In this document: in pieces, positions 1 to 8,122 of the stretch | Numbering within the stretch: the stretch's first letter is position 1 | How the letters are laid out: each line of letters opens with the position of its first letter | DNA from: an uncultured Alphaproteobacteria bacterium | Lineage (GTDB): Bacteria > Pseudomonadota > Alphaproteobacteria > Bin95 | Direction of reading: 5' to 3' | NCBI GenBank assembly: GCA_937891825.1 | Contig: CALAHN010000081.1 | Span: 70,700-119,717 of the forward strand | DNA: 49,018 bases | Made by a program: the position numbers and the translations under genes | Notes under the pieces: model-generated | What the model was told of the DNA's origin: nothing | The model's database searches: none | Seen by the model: the letters and a program-made list of their open reading frames with translations, nothing else

Positions 1-1611
1 GTTGTGGTGGCCAACAGCCTGGGCGCCGGCGTCGTCGAGTCCGAAGCGCTGATGGCGTTCCTGCCAAACCTTTGCCGCAGCTTGTTCGATGAGCCCTTGA
101 TGCTGCCTTCGGTCGCGACCTGGTGGTGCGGGCAGCCGAAGGAGCAGGCCTACGTTCTCGATCACCTCGACCGTCTGGTGGTGCGGCCATCCTTTGCGCG
201 GACGTCCATCCTGGACAGCCATGCCGGCGCCATCCTGCCGAGCGAGCTTTCGGCGGCCGACCGCGAAGCGCTCGCCATGCGCATCCGTCGGGACGGCGGT
301 CGCTATTTCGGCCAGGAAACGCTCAGCCTGCCGACAGCGCCGATCTGGCGCGGCGGCGTGCTGGAGCCGCGTCCGGTCATGCTCAGGGTGTTCGTCTGCG
401 CCGATAAGAACGGCAGTTTCCGGGTGATGCCCGGCGGCCTGGCGCGGACCACGGAGGATATGAACTCCCGCACCATGCGGATGAGCCAGGGCGACGCCAG
501 CAAGGATGCCTGGGCGCTTTCCGATACGCCGGTCAGCAATTTTACCCGGCTCGCGGCGCCGGATCAGCCGATCACCCTCAGGCGCAGCAGCGCCAATCTG
601 GCGAGCCGGGCGGGCGACAACCTGTTCTGGTTCGGCCGTTATGCCGAACGGGCGGAGAACTCGATCCGCATGATCCGCAGCATGCTGCACCGGATTTCCG
701 GCGAAATCGGCATTGGCGAAGACCCGGCGACCCTGGCGCGACTGACCCATGCGCTGGTCGAGATCGGCTACCTGCCCGAAGGCGCCGATCAGGACGTTGT
801 CGACGGCAAGCTGGTCGCGCTGGAGAGCGCGCTGATCGACCTCATCTCCAAGCCGGACATGCCGAACGGCCTGTTGTCGCTGCTCGCCGACCTCTGCCGC
901 ACGGCGGCGCTGGTTCGGGAGCGGTTGAGCGTCGATTCGTGGCGCATTCTGAACGCCCTCCGCGATCAGGCGAACGCCGTGACCGAAGCGCCGCTGCATA
1001 TGGAAGACGGCATCGAGCTGCTGAACGCCATGCTGATCGATCTGGCGGCCCTTTCCGGCATGCACCAGGAGAACATGACGCGCAATCTCGACTGGCGCAT
1101 GACCGATTCCGGCCGGCGCGTCGAACGGGCGAGCCATATGACCCTCTTGCTGCGGGAGATGACCGTCGACAGCGACCCGGCCGCCGAGGGGCGGCTCGAT
1201 CTGCTGCTGGAGCTTGGCGACAGCTCGATGACCTACCGGACCCGATATCTGACCTCGGCGCGATTGTCGCCGGTGCTGGACCTATTGTTGATCGACGAGA
1301 CCAATCCCCGGTCAGTCGCCTTTCAGGTCGCGGCTCTGGTCCGGCATGCCCATGCCTTGCCGCGCAACAGCGCGCTCGCCGTATTGCCGCAGCATGAATA
1401 TCTGATCGAGCAGTTGATGAGCCGCCTGCGCCTCGCCGACGCGCAAGCCATGTCCGACCAGCGCGACGATGACGGCGTCCGGTCATCCTTGCTGGAGTTT
1501 CTGAACGCGACCGAAGTGCAGGTCGATGGCTTTTCCTCGGCCTTGGCCAGGGCCTATTTCAGCCACGTCGCGCCCATGCGCAGCATCTCCGGGGCGATGA
1601 CCGCGCCATGA
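1..1611 (+). CDS. Circularly permuted ATP-grasp / alpha-E domain protein (5' truncated by window edge)
   Basis: The reading frame is open from base 1, so the true start lies outside the window. Residues 1 to about 190 match the C-terminal part of circularly permuted type 2 ATP-grasp proteins (LPSVATWWCGQ, then the RPVMLRVFV and MPGGLARTT segments). From about residue 200 to the end it is an alpha-helical alpha-E (DUF403) domain, starting around NLFWFGRYAERAENSIRMIR. Full-length fusions of this kind are roughly 800 residues, so about a third is missing. The stop overlaps the start of the transglutaminase gene (ATGA). ATP-grasp, alpha-E and transglutaminase genes often occur together, and comparative genomics has proposed that they make or modify peptides. 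That role is inference here. Confidence 0.88.
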   Translation, partial: VVVANSLGAGVVESEALMAFLPNLCRSLFDEPLMLPSVATWWCGQPKEQAYVLDHLDRLVVRPSFARTSILDSHAGAILPSELSAADREALAMRIRRDGGRYFGQETLSLPTAPIWRGGVLEPRPVMLRVFVCADKNGSFRVMPGGLARTTEDMNSRTMRMSQGDASKDAWALSDTPVSNFTRLAAPDQPITLRRSSANLASRAGDNLFWFGRYAERAENSIRMIRSMLHRISGEIGIGEDPATLARLTHALVEIGYLPEGADQDVVDGKLVALESALIDLISKPDMPNGLLSLLADLCRTAALVRERLSVDSWRILNALRDQANAVTEAPLHMEDGIELLNAMLIDLAALSGMHQENMTRNLDWRMTDSGRRVERASHMTLLLREMTVDSDPAAEGRLDLLLELGDSSMTYRTRYLTSARLSPVLDLLLIDETNPRSVAFQVAALVRHAHALPRNSALAVLPQHEYLIEQLMSRLRLADAQAMSDQRDDDGVRSSLLEFLNATEVQVDGFSSALARAYFSHVAPMRSISGAMTAP

Positions 1612-2489
1612 TCTACGACCTCAGCCACATCACGACCTTCAACTATGCCGCCAATGTCGATATCTCCCAGCATGTCGTGCATCTCACGCCGCGGCGGACG
1701 CCCGGCCAGACGGTGCACCGCTATGCTCTCCTGATCGATCCGACGCCGACCGTCTCCAAGGCTTCGCGGGATTATTTCGAGAATCTGACCACATATCTCA
1801 CGGTCGAGCAGCCGCATCGGCGGCTGCGGATCACGTCAAACTCGCGGGTCGAGGTTACATCCCAGCCCTCGCCAGAGCCTTCGACGACCGCGCCCTGGGA
1901 TGCGGTTAAGACCGCCGTCGAAGGCGCCGTCGATGCGCCGAGCCTGCACGCGGCGCAGTTCGCCTTCGAATCGCAGTTCACGGTCTCGGTCGGTGCCTAT
2001 GAATATGCCTTGCCGTCCTTCCCCGAAGGGCGGCCGTTGCTCGAAGCAGCGATCGACTTGATGCGGCGCATTTTCAAGGACTTCAAGTATGAGGGCGGCG
2101 CGACGGACATCTACACGCCGATCGACACGGTCCTGAAGCTGCGGCGCGGCGTCTGTCAGGATTTCGCCCATCTCCAGATCGCCTGCCTGCGCGCCTTCAA
2201 TCTGCCTGCGCGCTATGTCAGCGGCTATCTTCTGACCCATCCGCCGGAAGGCCAGGAAAAGCTGGTCGGCTCCGATGCGTCCCATGCCTGGCTTTCGGTC
2301 TGGGTTCCGGAACATGGCTGGGTCGATCTCGACCCGACCAACAATGTCGTCCCGACAGACGAGCATATCACCGTCGCCTGGGGGCGTGACTATGGCGACG
2401 TCAGCCCGATCTCCGGCATGGTGCTCGGCGGCGGCGAACAGAAGATCAAGGTCGAAGTCGACGTGCGCCCGGCCAAGATTACCTGCTGA
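1608..2489 (+). CDS. Transglutaminase family protein
   Basis: A 293-residue protein with the bacterial transglutaminase N-terminal beta region (residues 1 to about 90), then a transglutaminase-like core. The catalytic triad is visible: Cys183 in RRGVCQDFAHLQ, His226 in DASHAWLSVW, and an Asp in GWVDLDPTNN (Asp242 is the likelier). It starts inside the last codon of the upstream ATP-grasp/alpha-E gene, so the two are translationally coupled. No signal peptide is seen, so it probably acts in the cytoplasm as a peptidase or amide-forming enzyme on the product of its partner. It converges on the next gene and the two overlap by 11 nt. Confidence 0.9.
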   Translation: MIYDLSHITTFNYAANVDISQHVVHLTPRRTPGQTVHRYALLIDPTPTVSKASRDYFENLTTYLTVEQPHRRLRITSNSRVEVTSQPSPEPSTTAPWDAVKTAVEGAVDAPSLHAAQFAFESQFTVSVGAYEYALPSFPEGRPLLEAAIDLMRRIFKDFKYEGGATDIYTPIDTVLKLRRGVCQDFAHLQIACLRAFNLPARYVSGYLLTHPPEGQEKLVGSDASHAWLSVWVPEHGWVDLDPTNNVVPTDEHITVAWGRDYGDVSPISGMVLGGGEQKIKVEVDVRPAKITC

Positions 2490-3912
2490 AGCGCTCCTGC
2501 GCCGCCGTTTCGGCCAGAACGCCGTCCTGGCGGATGGTCCAGCCTTGGGCGGCCGGCGCGAAGGCGGCGGCGCGGACGCGGTTGTAGAGGTAAAGCCAGG
2601 GCGGGTCGTCCCTTAGGGCGCGGAACGCCGCGGCATAGAGCGCCTCGCGCGCTCGCTCGTCGACCGCCCTGCGGCCGCGATCCAGCAGCGCTTCGACCTT
2701 GGCATTGGCGTAGCCCTGCCACCAGGCGCCCTGCCAGCGGCTATCGATTTTCTCGTTCAGCACCCGGAAAACGCTCATCGGGCTTGAATCGAAAACGCAC
2801 ATGTCGCCGATTGCCTTGGCGCGCACCCGCTCGGCATAGGCGACGCGGTCATCGTGATAACGGATATCGAGCCGGATCCCGAAAGGCGCGAGCTGCGCCG
2901 CCACTGCCTGGGTCAGCGCGACGGCTTCATCAGGCAGCCGGGTCGGGCAATCGACCGTGAGCGCGAGGCCGCCGTCGCATCCGGCGTCCCGCAACAGCGC
3001 CTGGGCGGCCGCGCGATCGGTCAGGTCGGGCGCGGCCGGATCGGCGCCGAAATGGCCGCCGGAGACATAGCTCCGCAACGGCGCCCCGGCGCCTGCCAGC
3101 ACCGACGCGATCAACGCATCGCGGTCGAGCGCCAGATTGACGGCGCGCCGCAGCCTGGCGTCGCGAAACGGGCCCGAGGCGGCGTTCAGCAGATAGATGA
3201 TCGAGACCGGATCGACATGGGCCTGCAGCCGGGCGGCCGGGCCGGGGTCGTCATCTGGCGCCAGCCGGGTCGCGATCTGGGCCGCGCCTGCGCGGACGGC
3301 GGCAAGTCGGTCCTTCGGATCGGGCATTTCCAGCCAGATCAGTTTGGGTTTCGCCGCGCTTTCAGCCCTGCCCGGATGCGGCGACATCTCGATGCGGCCG
3401 GGCGCGATGGCGTCGATCCTGTAGGGGCCGCTGCCGATGGGCGCCGCCAGAAAATCCGGCCGGTCGGTCAGGTCCGGCGGCAACAGGTAGCCGGGGGCCA
3501 GCACGTCGAGCAGGTCGGCCGTCGGCTTTGGCGTCTCGATCTCCAGGGTCAGGGGACCGGTCGCCGCGATTGTCGCGTCGCCAAGATACTGGCCCCATAC
3601 GGCGGGCGCGCCCAAGGTCGCGCCGATCTCCGGCCGTTGCATGCGGGCGATGGCGAAGCGCGCCGTTTCGGCGTCGATCGGCTGGCCGTCATGGAAGGTC
3701 TGGCCGGGCCGCAGGCGGAAGGTCCAGCGACGAGCGTCCGGCGAAAGCGACCAGCTTTCGGCGGCGGCAGGGCGGTAGCGGCCGCCAGCGTCGCGACGGA
3801 CCAGCGCTTCGAACGCCGCTTCCAGGAGCGCCAGGTCGTCAGCCTGGTCGGTGCAGTCCTGGGGATCGCGCAGCGCCGCGCGGCTTTGGACGATTGTGAT
3901 GGCTTCGGGCAT
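2479..3912 (-). CDS. ABC-type peptide/nickel substrate-binding-like protein, no signal peptide
   Basis: A 477-residue protein of the SBP_bac_5 (DppA/OppA) family. Diagnostic stretches are AAESWSLSPDARRWTFRLRPG with TFHDGQPIDAE near residues 50-80, the IGSGPYRIDAI region, and LRRAVNLALDRDALI in the second lobe. The start chosen is ATG at 3912; the frame stays open upstream to 4683, but that extension is antisense to the pentapeptide gene and has no homologous character. Family members normally carry a Sec or lipoprotein signal. This one begins MPEAITIVQSRAA and shows none, so it is either cytoplasmic or misannotated at the 5' end. No permease or ATPase gene is adjacent. It lies 17 nt downstream of the pentapeptide-repeat gene on the same strand. 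Confidence 0.82.
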   Translation of the reverse strand: MPEAITIVQSRAALRDPQDCTDQADDLALLEAAFEALVRRDAGGRYRPAAAESWSLSPDARRWTFRLRPGQTFHDGQPIDAETARFAIARMQRPEIGATLGAPAVWGQYLGDATIAATGPLTLEIETPKPTADLLDVLAPGYLLPPDLTDRPDFLAAPIGSGPYRIDAIAPGRIEMSPHPGRAESAAKPKLIWLEMPDPKDRLAAVRAGAAQIATRLAPDDDPGPAARLQAHVDPVSIIYLLNAASGPFRDARLRRAVNLALDRDALIASVLAGAGAPLRSYVSGGHFGADPAAPDLTDRAAAQALLRDAGCDGGLALTVDCPTRLPDEAVALTQAVAAQLAPFGIRLDIRYHDDRVAYAERVRAKAIGDMCVFDSSPMSVFRVLNEKIDSRWQGAWWQGYANAKVEALLDRGRRAVDERAREALYAAAFRALRDDPPWLYLYNRVRAAAFAPAAQGWTIRQDGVLAETAAQERFSR

Positions 3913-3929
3913 GGACCGGCCCCGACCCG

Positions 3930-4703
3930 TCAGTTGCAGCCCTGACGGCTGGCGGAGCCGTCGGGCAGGGTGGCCCGGCACAGGTTTGCATGCTGGATGC
4001 TGGCCGGCAGCGTCGCGATCCGGAGGTGGGCGCGGGTGAAATCCGTACCGGCGGTTTCGGCGCCGCTGAGGTCGGCCTTCCAGAGGTCGGCGCTCCAGAA
4101 ATCCGCGCCTTCGATGCGGGCGTCGCGGAAGAATGCGCCTGCCAGGCCGGACTTTCGGAAGATGGCGCCGGCGCCGGCGATCTTGTCGAAGATCGAGGCC
4201 GGCGCCTTGGCTCCCGCGAAGGATGCGCCTTCGATGCTCGATCCGGTGAAATCGACGCCGCGCATCCGCGACCGGGCAAACGTGGCGCCCGCAGCTTCGA
4301 CCTTGCGGAAGGTCGCGAGCGTCAGCCGGGCGCTGCTGACGACGGCGCCTTTCAGGTCGGCGCCGTCGAAATTGGCCTCGACTAGGTTCGCGATCACGAA
4401 CTGGGCGCCCGCGAGACGGGCATTGCTGAAGTCGGCGCGCGCGAGGCTGGCGCCGGCGAGGTTGGCGCCTTCGAGATTGGCTCCGGCGAAGGAGGCGCCG
4501 TCCAGAAATGCGCCGCCAAGGTTCCGTCCCGCGAGATCGGCGCCGGCGAAATCCGCTTGCTCCAGATGGCATTTGACGCAGTCGGCGCCTGCCTTGACTG
4601 CTGCGACGGCCTCGCTGTCGGCCGCCTTGGCGGCGCCGGGTAAGGCCAGGGAATGGAGTAGGGCCAGCGCAAGCGCTGCGCACAGGACGTGGAAGCGGCG
4701 CAT
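3930..4703 (-). CDS. Exported pentapeptide-repeat protein with a CxxCH motif
   Basis: A 257-residue protein. The start at 4703 was chosen because it gives a clean signal peptide (MRRFHVLCAALALALLHS..., cleavage expected after AKA near residue 27). After it comes DCVKCH, a CxxCH motif with Cys42, Cys45 and His46, and then continuous pentapeptide repeats of the A(D/N)L/F type to about residue 240 (ADFAG, ADLAG, ANLEG, ANLAG). These fold as a right-handed quadrilateral beta helix in known family members. Many such proteins begin with a CxxC-type cap, so covalent heme attachment is possible but unproven. The substrate-binding-like gene follows 17 nt downstream, suggesting an operon. The function is unknown. 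Confidence 0.87.
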   Translation of the reverse strand: MRRFHVLCAALALALLHSLALPGAAKAADSEAVAAVKAGADCVKCHLEQADFAGADLAGRNLGGAFLDGASFAGANLEGANLAGASLARADFSNARLAGAQFVIANLVEANFDGADLKGAVVSSARLTLATFRKVEAAGATFARSRMRGVDFTGSSIEGASFAGAKAPASIFDKIAGAGAIFRKSGLAGAFFRDARIEGADFWSADLWKADLSGAETAGTDFTRAHLRIATLPASIQHANLCRATLPDGSASRQGCN

Positions 4704-4771
4704 AAGGATCCCTTCGGTTCGACCGCCGCCACTATGGCATGGCGGTTGGGCGATTTCACGGGGGCGGATTT

Positions 4772-4792
4772 GCCTATATAAAAAATCTAGGG
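4772..4792. promoter_or_regulatory. AT-rich patch between divergent genes, possible promoter
   Basis: The 121-nt gap between the pentapeptide gene (minus, start 4703) and cinA (plus, start 4825) contains one AT-rich stretch (CCTATATAAAAAATCTAG) in otherwise GC-rich DNA. It could supply -10 elements in either direction. No convincing -35 box was identified, so this is a weak call. Confidence 0.25.
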
Positions 4793-4824
4793 GCTGCTGG
4801 CCATGATGCTGCGAAGGAACGAAA

Positions 4825-6084
4825 ATGCGGGTAGAGATCGTCTGCACGGGCGACGAGGTGCTGAGCGGGAAGACGATCAACACCAATTATAGCCATATGG
4901 CGCGCCGGCTTCAGGAAGTCGGCATCGATGTGCTTTGGGGCACGACCGTCGGCGATGACCGGAAGAGCTTGCAGGAAGCGTTCCGTCTGGCCTCGGGGCG
5001 GGCGGATGCGGTGATCGTCAATGGCGGGCTCGGCCCGACGGTCGACGATCTCAGCCAGGAAGTCGCGGCGGAAGCGGCCGGGGTCGGCCTGATCCTGAAC
5101 GAAGCCTGGCTCGAGAATATTCAAGGCTTCTACAAGGCGCGCGGCCGGGTCATGCCGCCGAACAACCGGAAGCAGGCGATGCTGCCCGAGGGGTCGGAGT
5201 TTATCGACAACCCGGTCGGCACGGCTTGCGGCTTCGCGATCGACATCGGCGGCGCGCGCTTCTTCTTCACGCCGGGCGTGCCCCGGGAAATTCACAAGAT
5301 GCTCGAGGATGAGATCATCCCGCGCCTGCTGCAGATGAGCGGCGAACAAGCGGTCGTCCGGCTGAAGCGCTTCCATTCCTTCGGCCTTGGCGAATCCCGC
5401 GTCGACGACATGCTCTCCGGCCTGGAGGCGACCGCCGGCGGCCAGGTCAAGCTTGGCTTCCAGGCCCATTATCCCGAGCTTGAGACGAAGCTGCTCGCTC
5501 GCGGCCCCAATAGCGCGGCGCTGGAAAGCCTGATGGCGCCGCTTGAGGCGACGATCCGCGAGCGGCTGGGATCCTATCTCCTGGCCGAGGATATGGCGTC
5601 GCTTGAAAGCGTCATCCTGGCGGGGCTCCGGGACATCGACGGCACGCTGGCGATCGCCGAATGCGGCACGCATGGCGCGGTCGCCGGCCGGATCGTCGCC
5701 GCCGACGATGCGGGCGCCGTGTTCCGGCGGGGCGGCCTCGGCGCTTCGGTCAAGGCCCTTGCGACCGCGCTCGATATCCCGGACGCCGATGTCTCGGCGA
5801 CGACGGCCGCCCGGTTCGCCGAGGCGGTCAAGGCGACCTCGCGGACGAGCCATGGCCTCGCGGTGATGATCCCGCCGGGCGAGGAAGGCGGCGCCGGCGG
5901 CGGCCAGGGCGATGTGCTGATCGCGATCGCGGCGCCGGGCAAACCGACCCAGACCCGACAGGCCCGCATCGTCGGCGGCAAGGACCGGGTGCGCGCGGGC
6001 GGCGTCGAAATGGGGCTGGATTGCCTCCGCCGCAGCCTTCAGGGCCTCGCCATCGACGACAAGGTCGATTTCGAACGCCAGTAG
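4825..6084 (+). CDS. cinA: CinA-family protein with degenerate C-terminal (PncC-like) domain
   Basis: A 419-residue protein. Residues 1 to about 170 form the MoaB/MogA-like (molybdopterin-binding, COG1058) domain: IVCTGDEVLSGKTINTNY, VNGGLGPTVDD, NPVGTACGF and FFTPGVPREIHKML. In CinA this half is a pyrophosphatase acting on ADP-ribose-type nucleotides. The C-terminal half aligns in position with nicotinamide-nucleotide amidase (PncC), but the expected AESCTGG motif reads AECGTHG (residues 278-284), and the GAVSEE and GIAGPGGG motifs are not recognisable. The deamidase half is therefore probably inactive or diverged. It is not obviously co-transcribed with neighbours. Confidence 0.88.
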   Translation: MRVEIVCTGDEVLSGKTINTNYSHMARRLQEVGIDVLWGTTVGDDRKSLQEAFRLASGRADAVIVNGGLGPTVDDLSQEVAAEAAGVGLILNEAWLENIQGFYKARGRVMPPNNRKQAMLPEGSEFIDNPVGTACGFAIDIGGARFFFTPGVPREIHKMLEDEIIPRLLQMSGEQAVVRLKRFHSFGLGESRVDDMLSGLEATAGGQVKLGFQAHYPELETKLLARGPNSAALESLMAPLEATIRERLGSYLLAEDMASLESVILAGLRDIDGTLAIAECGTHGAVAGRIVAADDAGAVFRRGGLGASVKALATALDIPDADVSATTAARFAEAVKATSRTSHGLAVMIPPGEEGGAGGGQGDVLIAIAAPGKPTQTRQARIVGGKDRVRAGGVEMGLDCLRRSLQGLAIDDKVDFERQ

Positions 6085-6114
6085 CGCCACGGATCGCTAT
6101 GGCGCCGAGAGAGG

Positions 6115-7050
6115 CTATCCGGCGGCGGGCGGGCGGCGTTTGAAGACGATGCCGCCCGATTGGCCGAGCGCCACGCCGCCGATGACGAGCACGGCGCCCA
6201 GCGCTTGCGTGAGGCTCAGCCAGTCGCCGAGCAGCAAGGCGGAGAATGCGGCGCCGAACACCGGCGACAGATACAGATACAGCACCATGCTCGCGAGACC
6301 GAGCCGGCCAAGCCCGCCGGACCAGGCGGCGTTGCCGAGGCAGCCGACGATCAGGGCGAGATGCAGGAACGCCAGACCGACATTGAAGTCGATCCGGCCC
6401 CAGGCGCCGTCGACCATGCCGGGCACGGCGAGCGGCAGCAGGAAAATCGCGCCGAAGAGCGCGGCCCACCCGGTCGTCGTCCAGGCCCCCAGCCGCATCA
6501 CATACGGGCGCGACAACAGGCCGAACAAGGCCCAGACCGCGGCGATCAGCACGAACAGCAGGTCGCCGAGCAATTCCTCGTCCGTCAGCGGCTGGGCGGG
6601 CGCGAGGCCGTCGTTCACGACCAGATAGACCCCGAGGAAGGCGACCGCCGCGCCGATCCAGATCATCCGGCCGACGGGCTGGCCAGCGATGCGGGCGAAG
6701 ATCGCGCCGAACATGGGGGTCGTCGCGACCAGGATCACGGCCTTCGCCGGGCTGGTCATCTGCAGAGCGATCCCCCACACGCCCTGGAAGATCGCATAGC
6801 CAAGGAAGCCAAGGCACCCGAGCGCCAGCGCATCCTTCGCGGTGATCGCCGTCCGCTGGCCAAGCCCCTTCGCCAGAAGCAGCATGAACGCGCCCGCGAT
6901 CAGATAGCGAAAGCAGGAGAACGATAGCGGATCGACGGCGCTGACCACCTGCTTCCCGAACGGATAAGCGGACCCGAACGTCACGGCGACAAAGAGGCCC
7001 ATCATGTGGCCGGCCATCCGGCCGCCGTCAGCTTTGGCGGGGTGCTGCAT
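6115..7050 (-). CDS. EamA/DMT-family transporter
   Basis: A hydrophobic protein of about 311 residues with ten predicted membrane segments in two EamA repeats (first repeat from MGLFVAVTFGSAYPFGK, second from LLGDLLFVLIAAVWALFGLLS), the layout of drug/metabolite transporters. Several starts are possible: GTG 7068, ATG 7050 and ATG 7017. ATG 7050 was picked because AGAGG lies just upstream; 7017 would put the first helix closest to the N terminus. The C-terminal tail is positively charged (FKRRPP). It is divergent from a second DMT transporter at 7217. Substrate unknown. Confidence 0.85.
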   Translation of the reverse strand: MQHPAKADGGRMAGHMMGLFVAVTFGSAYPFGKQVVSAVDPLSFSCFRYLIAGAFMLLLAKGLGQRTAITAKDALALGCLGFLGYAIFQGVWGIALQMTSPAKAVILVATTPMFGAIFARIAGQPVGRMIWIGAAVAFLGVYLVVNDGLAPAQPLTDEELLGDLLFVLIAAVWALFGLLSRPYVMRLGAWTTTGWAALFGAIFLLPLAVPGMVDGAWGRIDFNVGLAFLHLALIVGCLGNAAWSGGLGRLGLASMVLYLYLSPVFGAAFSALLLGDWLSLTQALGAVLVIGGVALGQSGGIVFKRRPPAAG

Positions 7051-7216
7051 GGACCTCTGGACGCTCACGCCTTTCTCTGTCGCGCGGGCGTTCGCGACGG
7101 GCCGCCATACTGGCGGCGGCCGCCAGCCGCTGCAAGCGGCCGCGCTTTACGGCTGGCGCGAATGGTTTAGGGTGCCGCCGCCGCCCTGGCGTCCGTTGGG
7201 ACTGTATCCGCCCCTC

Positions 7217-8122
7217 ATGCTGTTGCGCGTCGCGCCTTTGATTTTCGTCCTGTTCTGGAGCGGCGCGTTCGTCGCGGCGCGGGGCGGCTTGCCGGATTTC
7301 ACGCCATGGGCGTTTCTGGCGCTGCGGTTCTTTGCGGCCAGCCTGATTCTGCTCGTCCTGGCCTTGCTGGTCCGTGAGGCGAACCCGGACTGGCGGTCGT
7401 TTCGCCGGCGTTGGGCCGGGGTCGTCGGGGCCGGGATTTTCATGAACGGCCTTTATCTCGGCTTGTTCTTTACGGCGATGCAGGAAATTCCGGCCGCGAG
7501 CGCCGCGCTGATCGGCTCCTTGACGCCGCTCCTGACGGCCGTCCTCTCCGGGCCGCTCTTGGGGGAGCGGTTCAAGCTGGCGCAATGGGCCGGATTTCTG
7601 CTGGGCATTCTGGGCGTGGCGCTGGTCGTCGGCGTCGACTATGTCGCGCTGGATGCGGGCGCGGGCATCGCCGCGGCGTTCGCCGGGGTCGTCGCGTTGA
7701 CCTTCGGCACGCTCTGGCATGCGCGGGTCGGGCGCGGCTTGCCGCTGCTCGCGACCAACGCCGCGCAGATGGCGGCGTCCGGCATTTTCTGCGTCATCGT
7801 CATGGCTCTGGTCGAAACCCCAAGCATCGTCTGGAGCCAGCAGGCCATCCTGTCCTTCGCCTATCTGACGATCGGCGTCTCGTTTGGCGGCATGGGCTTG
7901 TATCTGCTGATGCTGCGCCATGGCGCGGCCGGCAAGGTGGCGGCGAATTTCTACCTGACGCCGGGCACGGCGGCGCTGCTGGCCTTTCTGATCCTCGGTG
8001 AAAGTCTGCGGCTGGAAGCCTTGCTGGGATTGGCTGCGGCCACGGCCGGCGTTTGGCTGGTGCAGCGCGGCGGCGTCAAGCTGCCGTTGGCGCCGAAATC
8101 GGCGGCGGACAAGCCTGTCTAA
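7217..8122 (+). CDS. EamA/DMT-family transporter
   Basis: A 301-residue inner-membrane protein with about ten helices. It begins MLLRVAPLIFVLFWSGAFVA, the usual first helix of EamA transporters, and contains IPAASAALIGSLTPLLTAVLS and FYLTPGTAALLAFLILGE, the standard end-of-repeat segments. An in-frame extension back to 7004 overlaps the divergent gene and lacks membrane character, so the internal ATG was chosen. Its TAA stop interlocks with the TAG of the convergent glycosyltransferase gene (8119-8122). It is not closely similar to its divergent neighbour, so this does not look like a recent tandem duplication. Substrate unknown. Confidence 0.86.
   Translation: MLLRVAPLIFVLFWSGAFVAARGGLPDFTPWAFLALRFFAASLILLVLALLVREANPDWRSFRRRWAGVVGAGIFMNGLYLGLFFTAMQEIPAASAALIGSLTPLLTAVLSGPLLGERFKLAQWAGFLLGILGVALVVGVDYVALDAGAGIAAAFAGVVALTFGTLWHARVGRGLPLLATNAAQMAASGIFCVIVMALVETPSIVWSQQAILSFAYLTIGVSFGGMGLYLLMLRHGAAGKVAANFYLTPGTAALLAFLILGESLRLEALLGLAAATAGVWLVQRGGVKLPLAPKSAADKPV

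Noticed and set aside
3970-4806. 278-codon plus-strand Ala/Ser-rich repetitive frame
   Set aside because: Its apparent repeats are the reverse complement of the pentapeptide codons, and the exported pentapeptide protein explains the region better.
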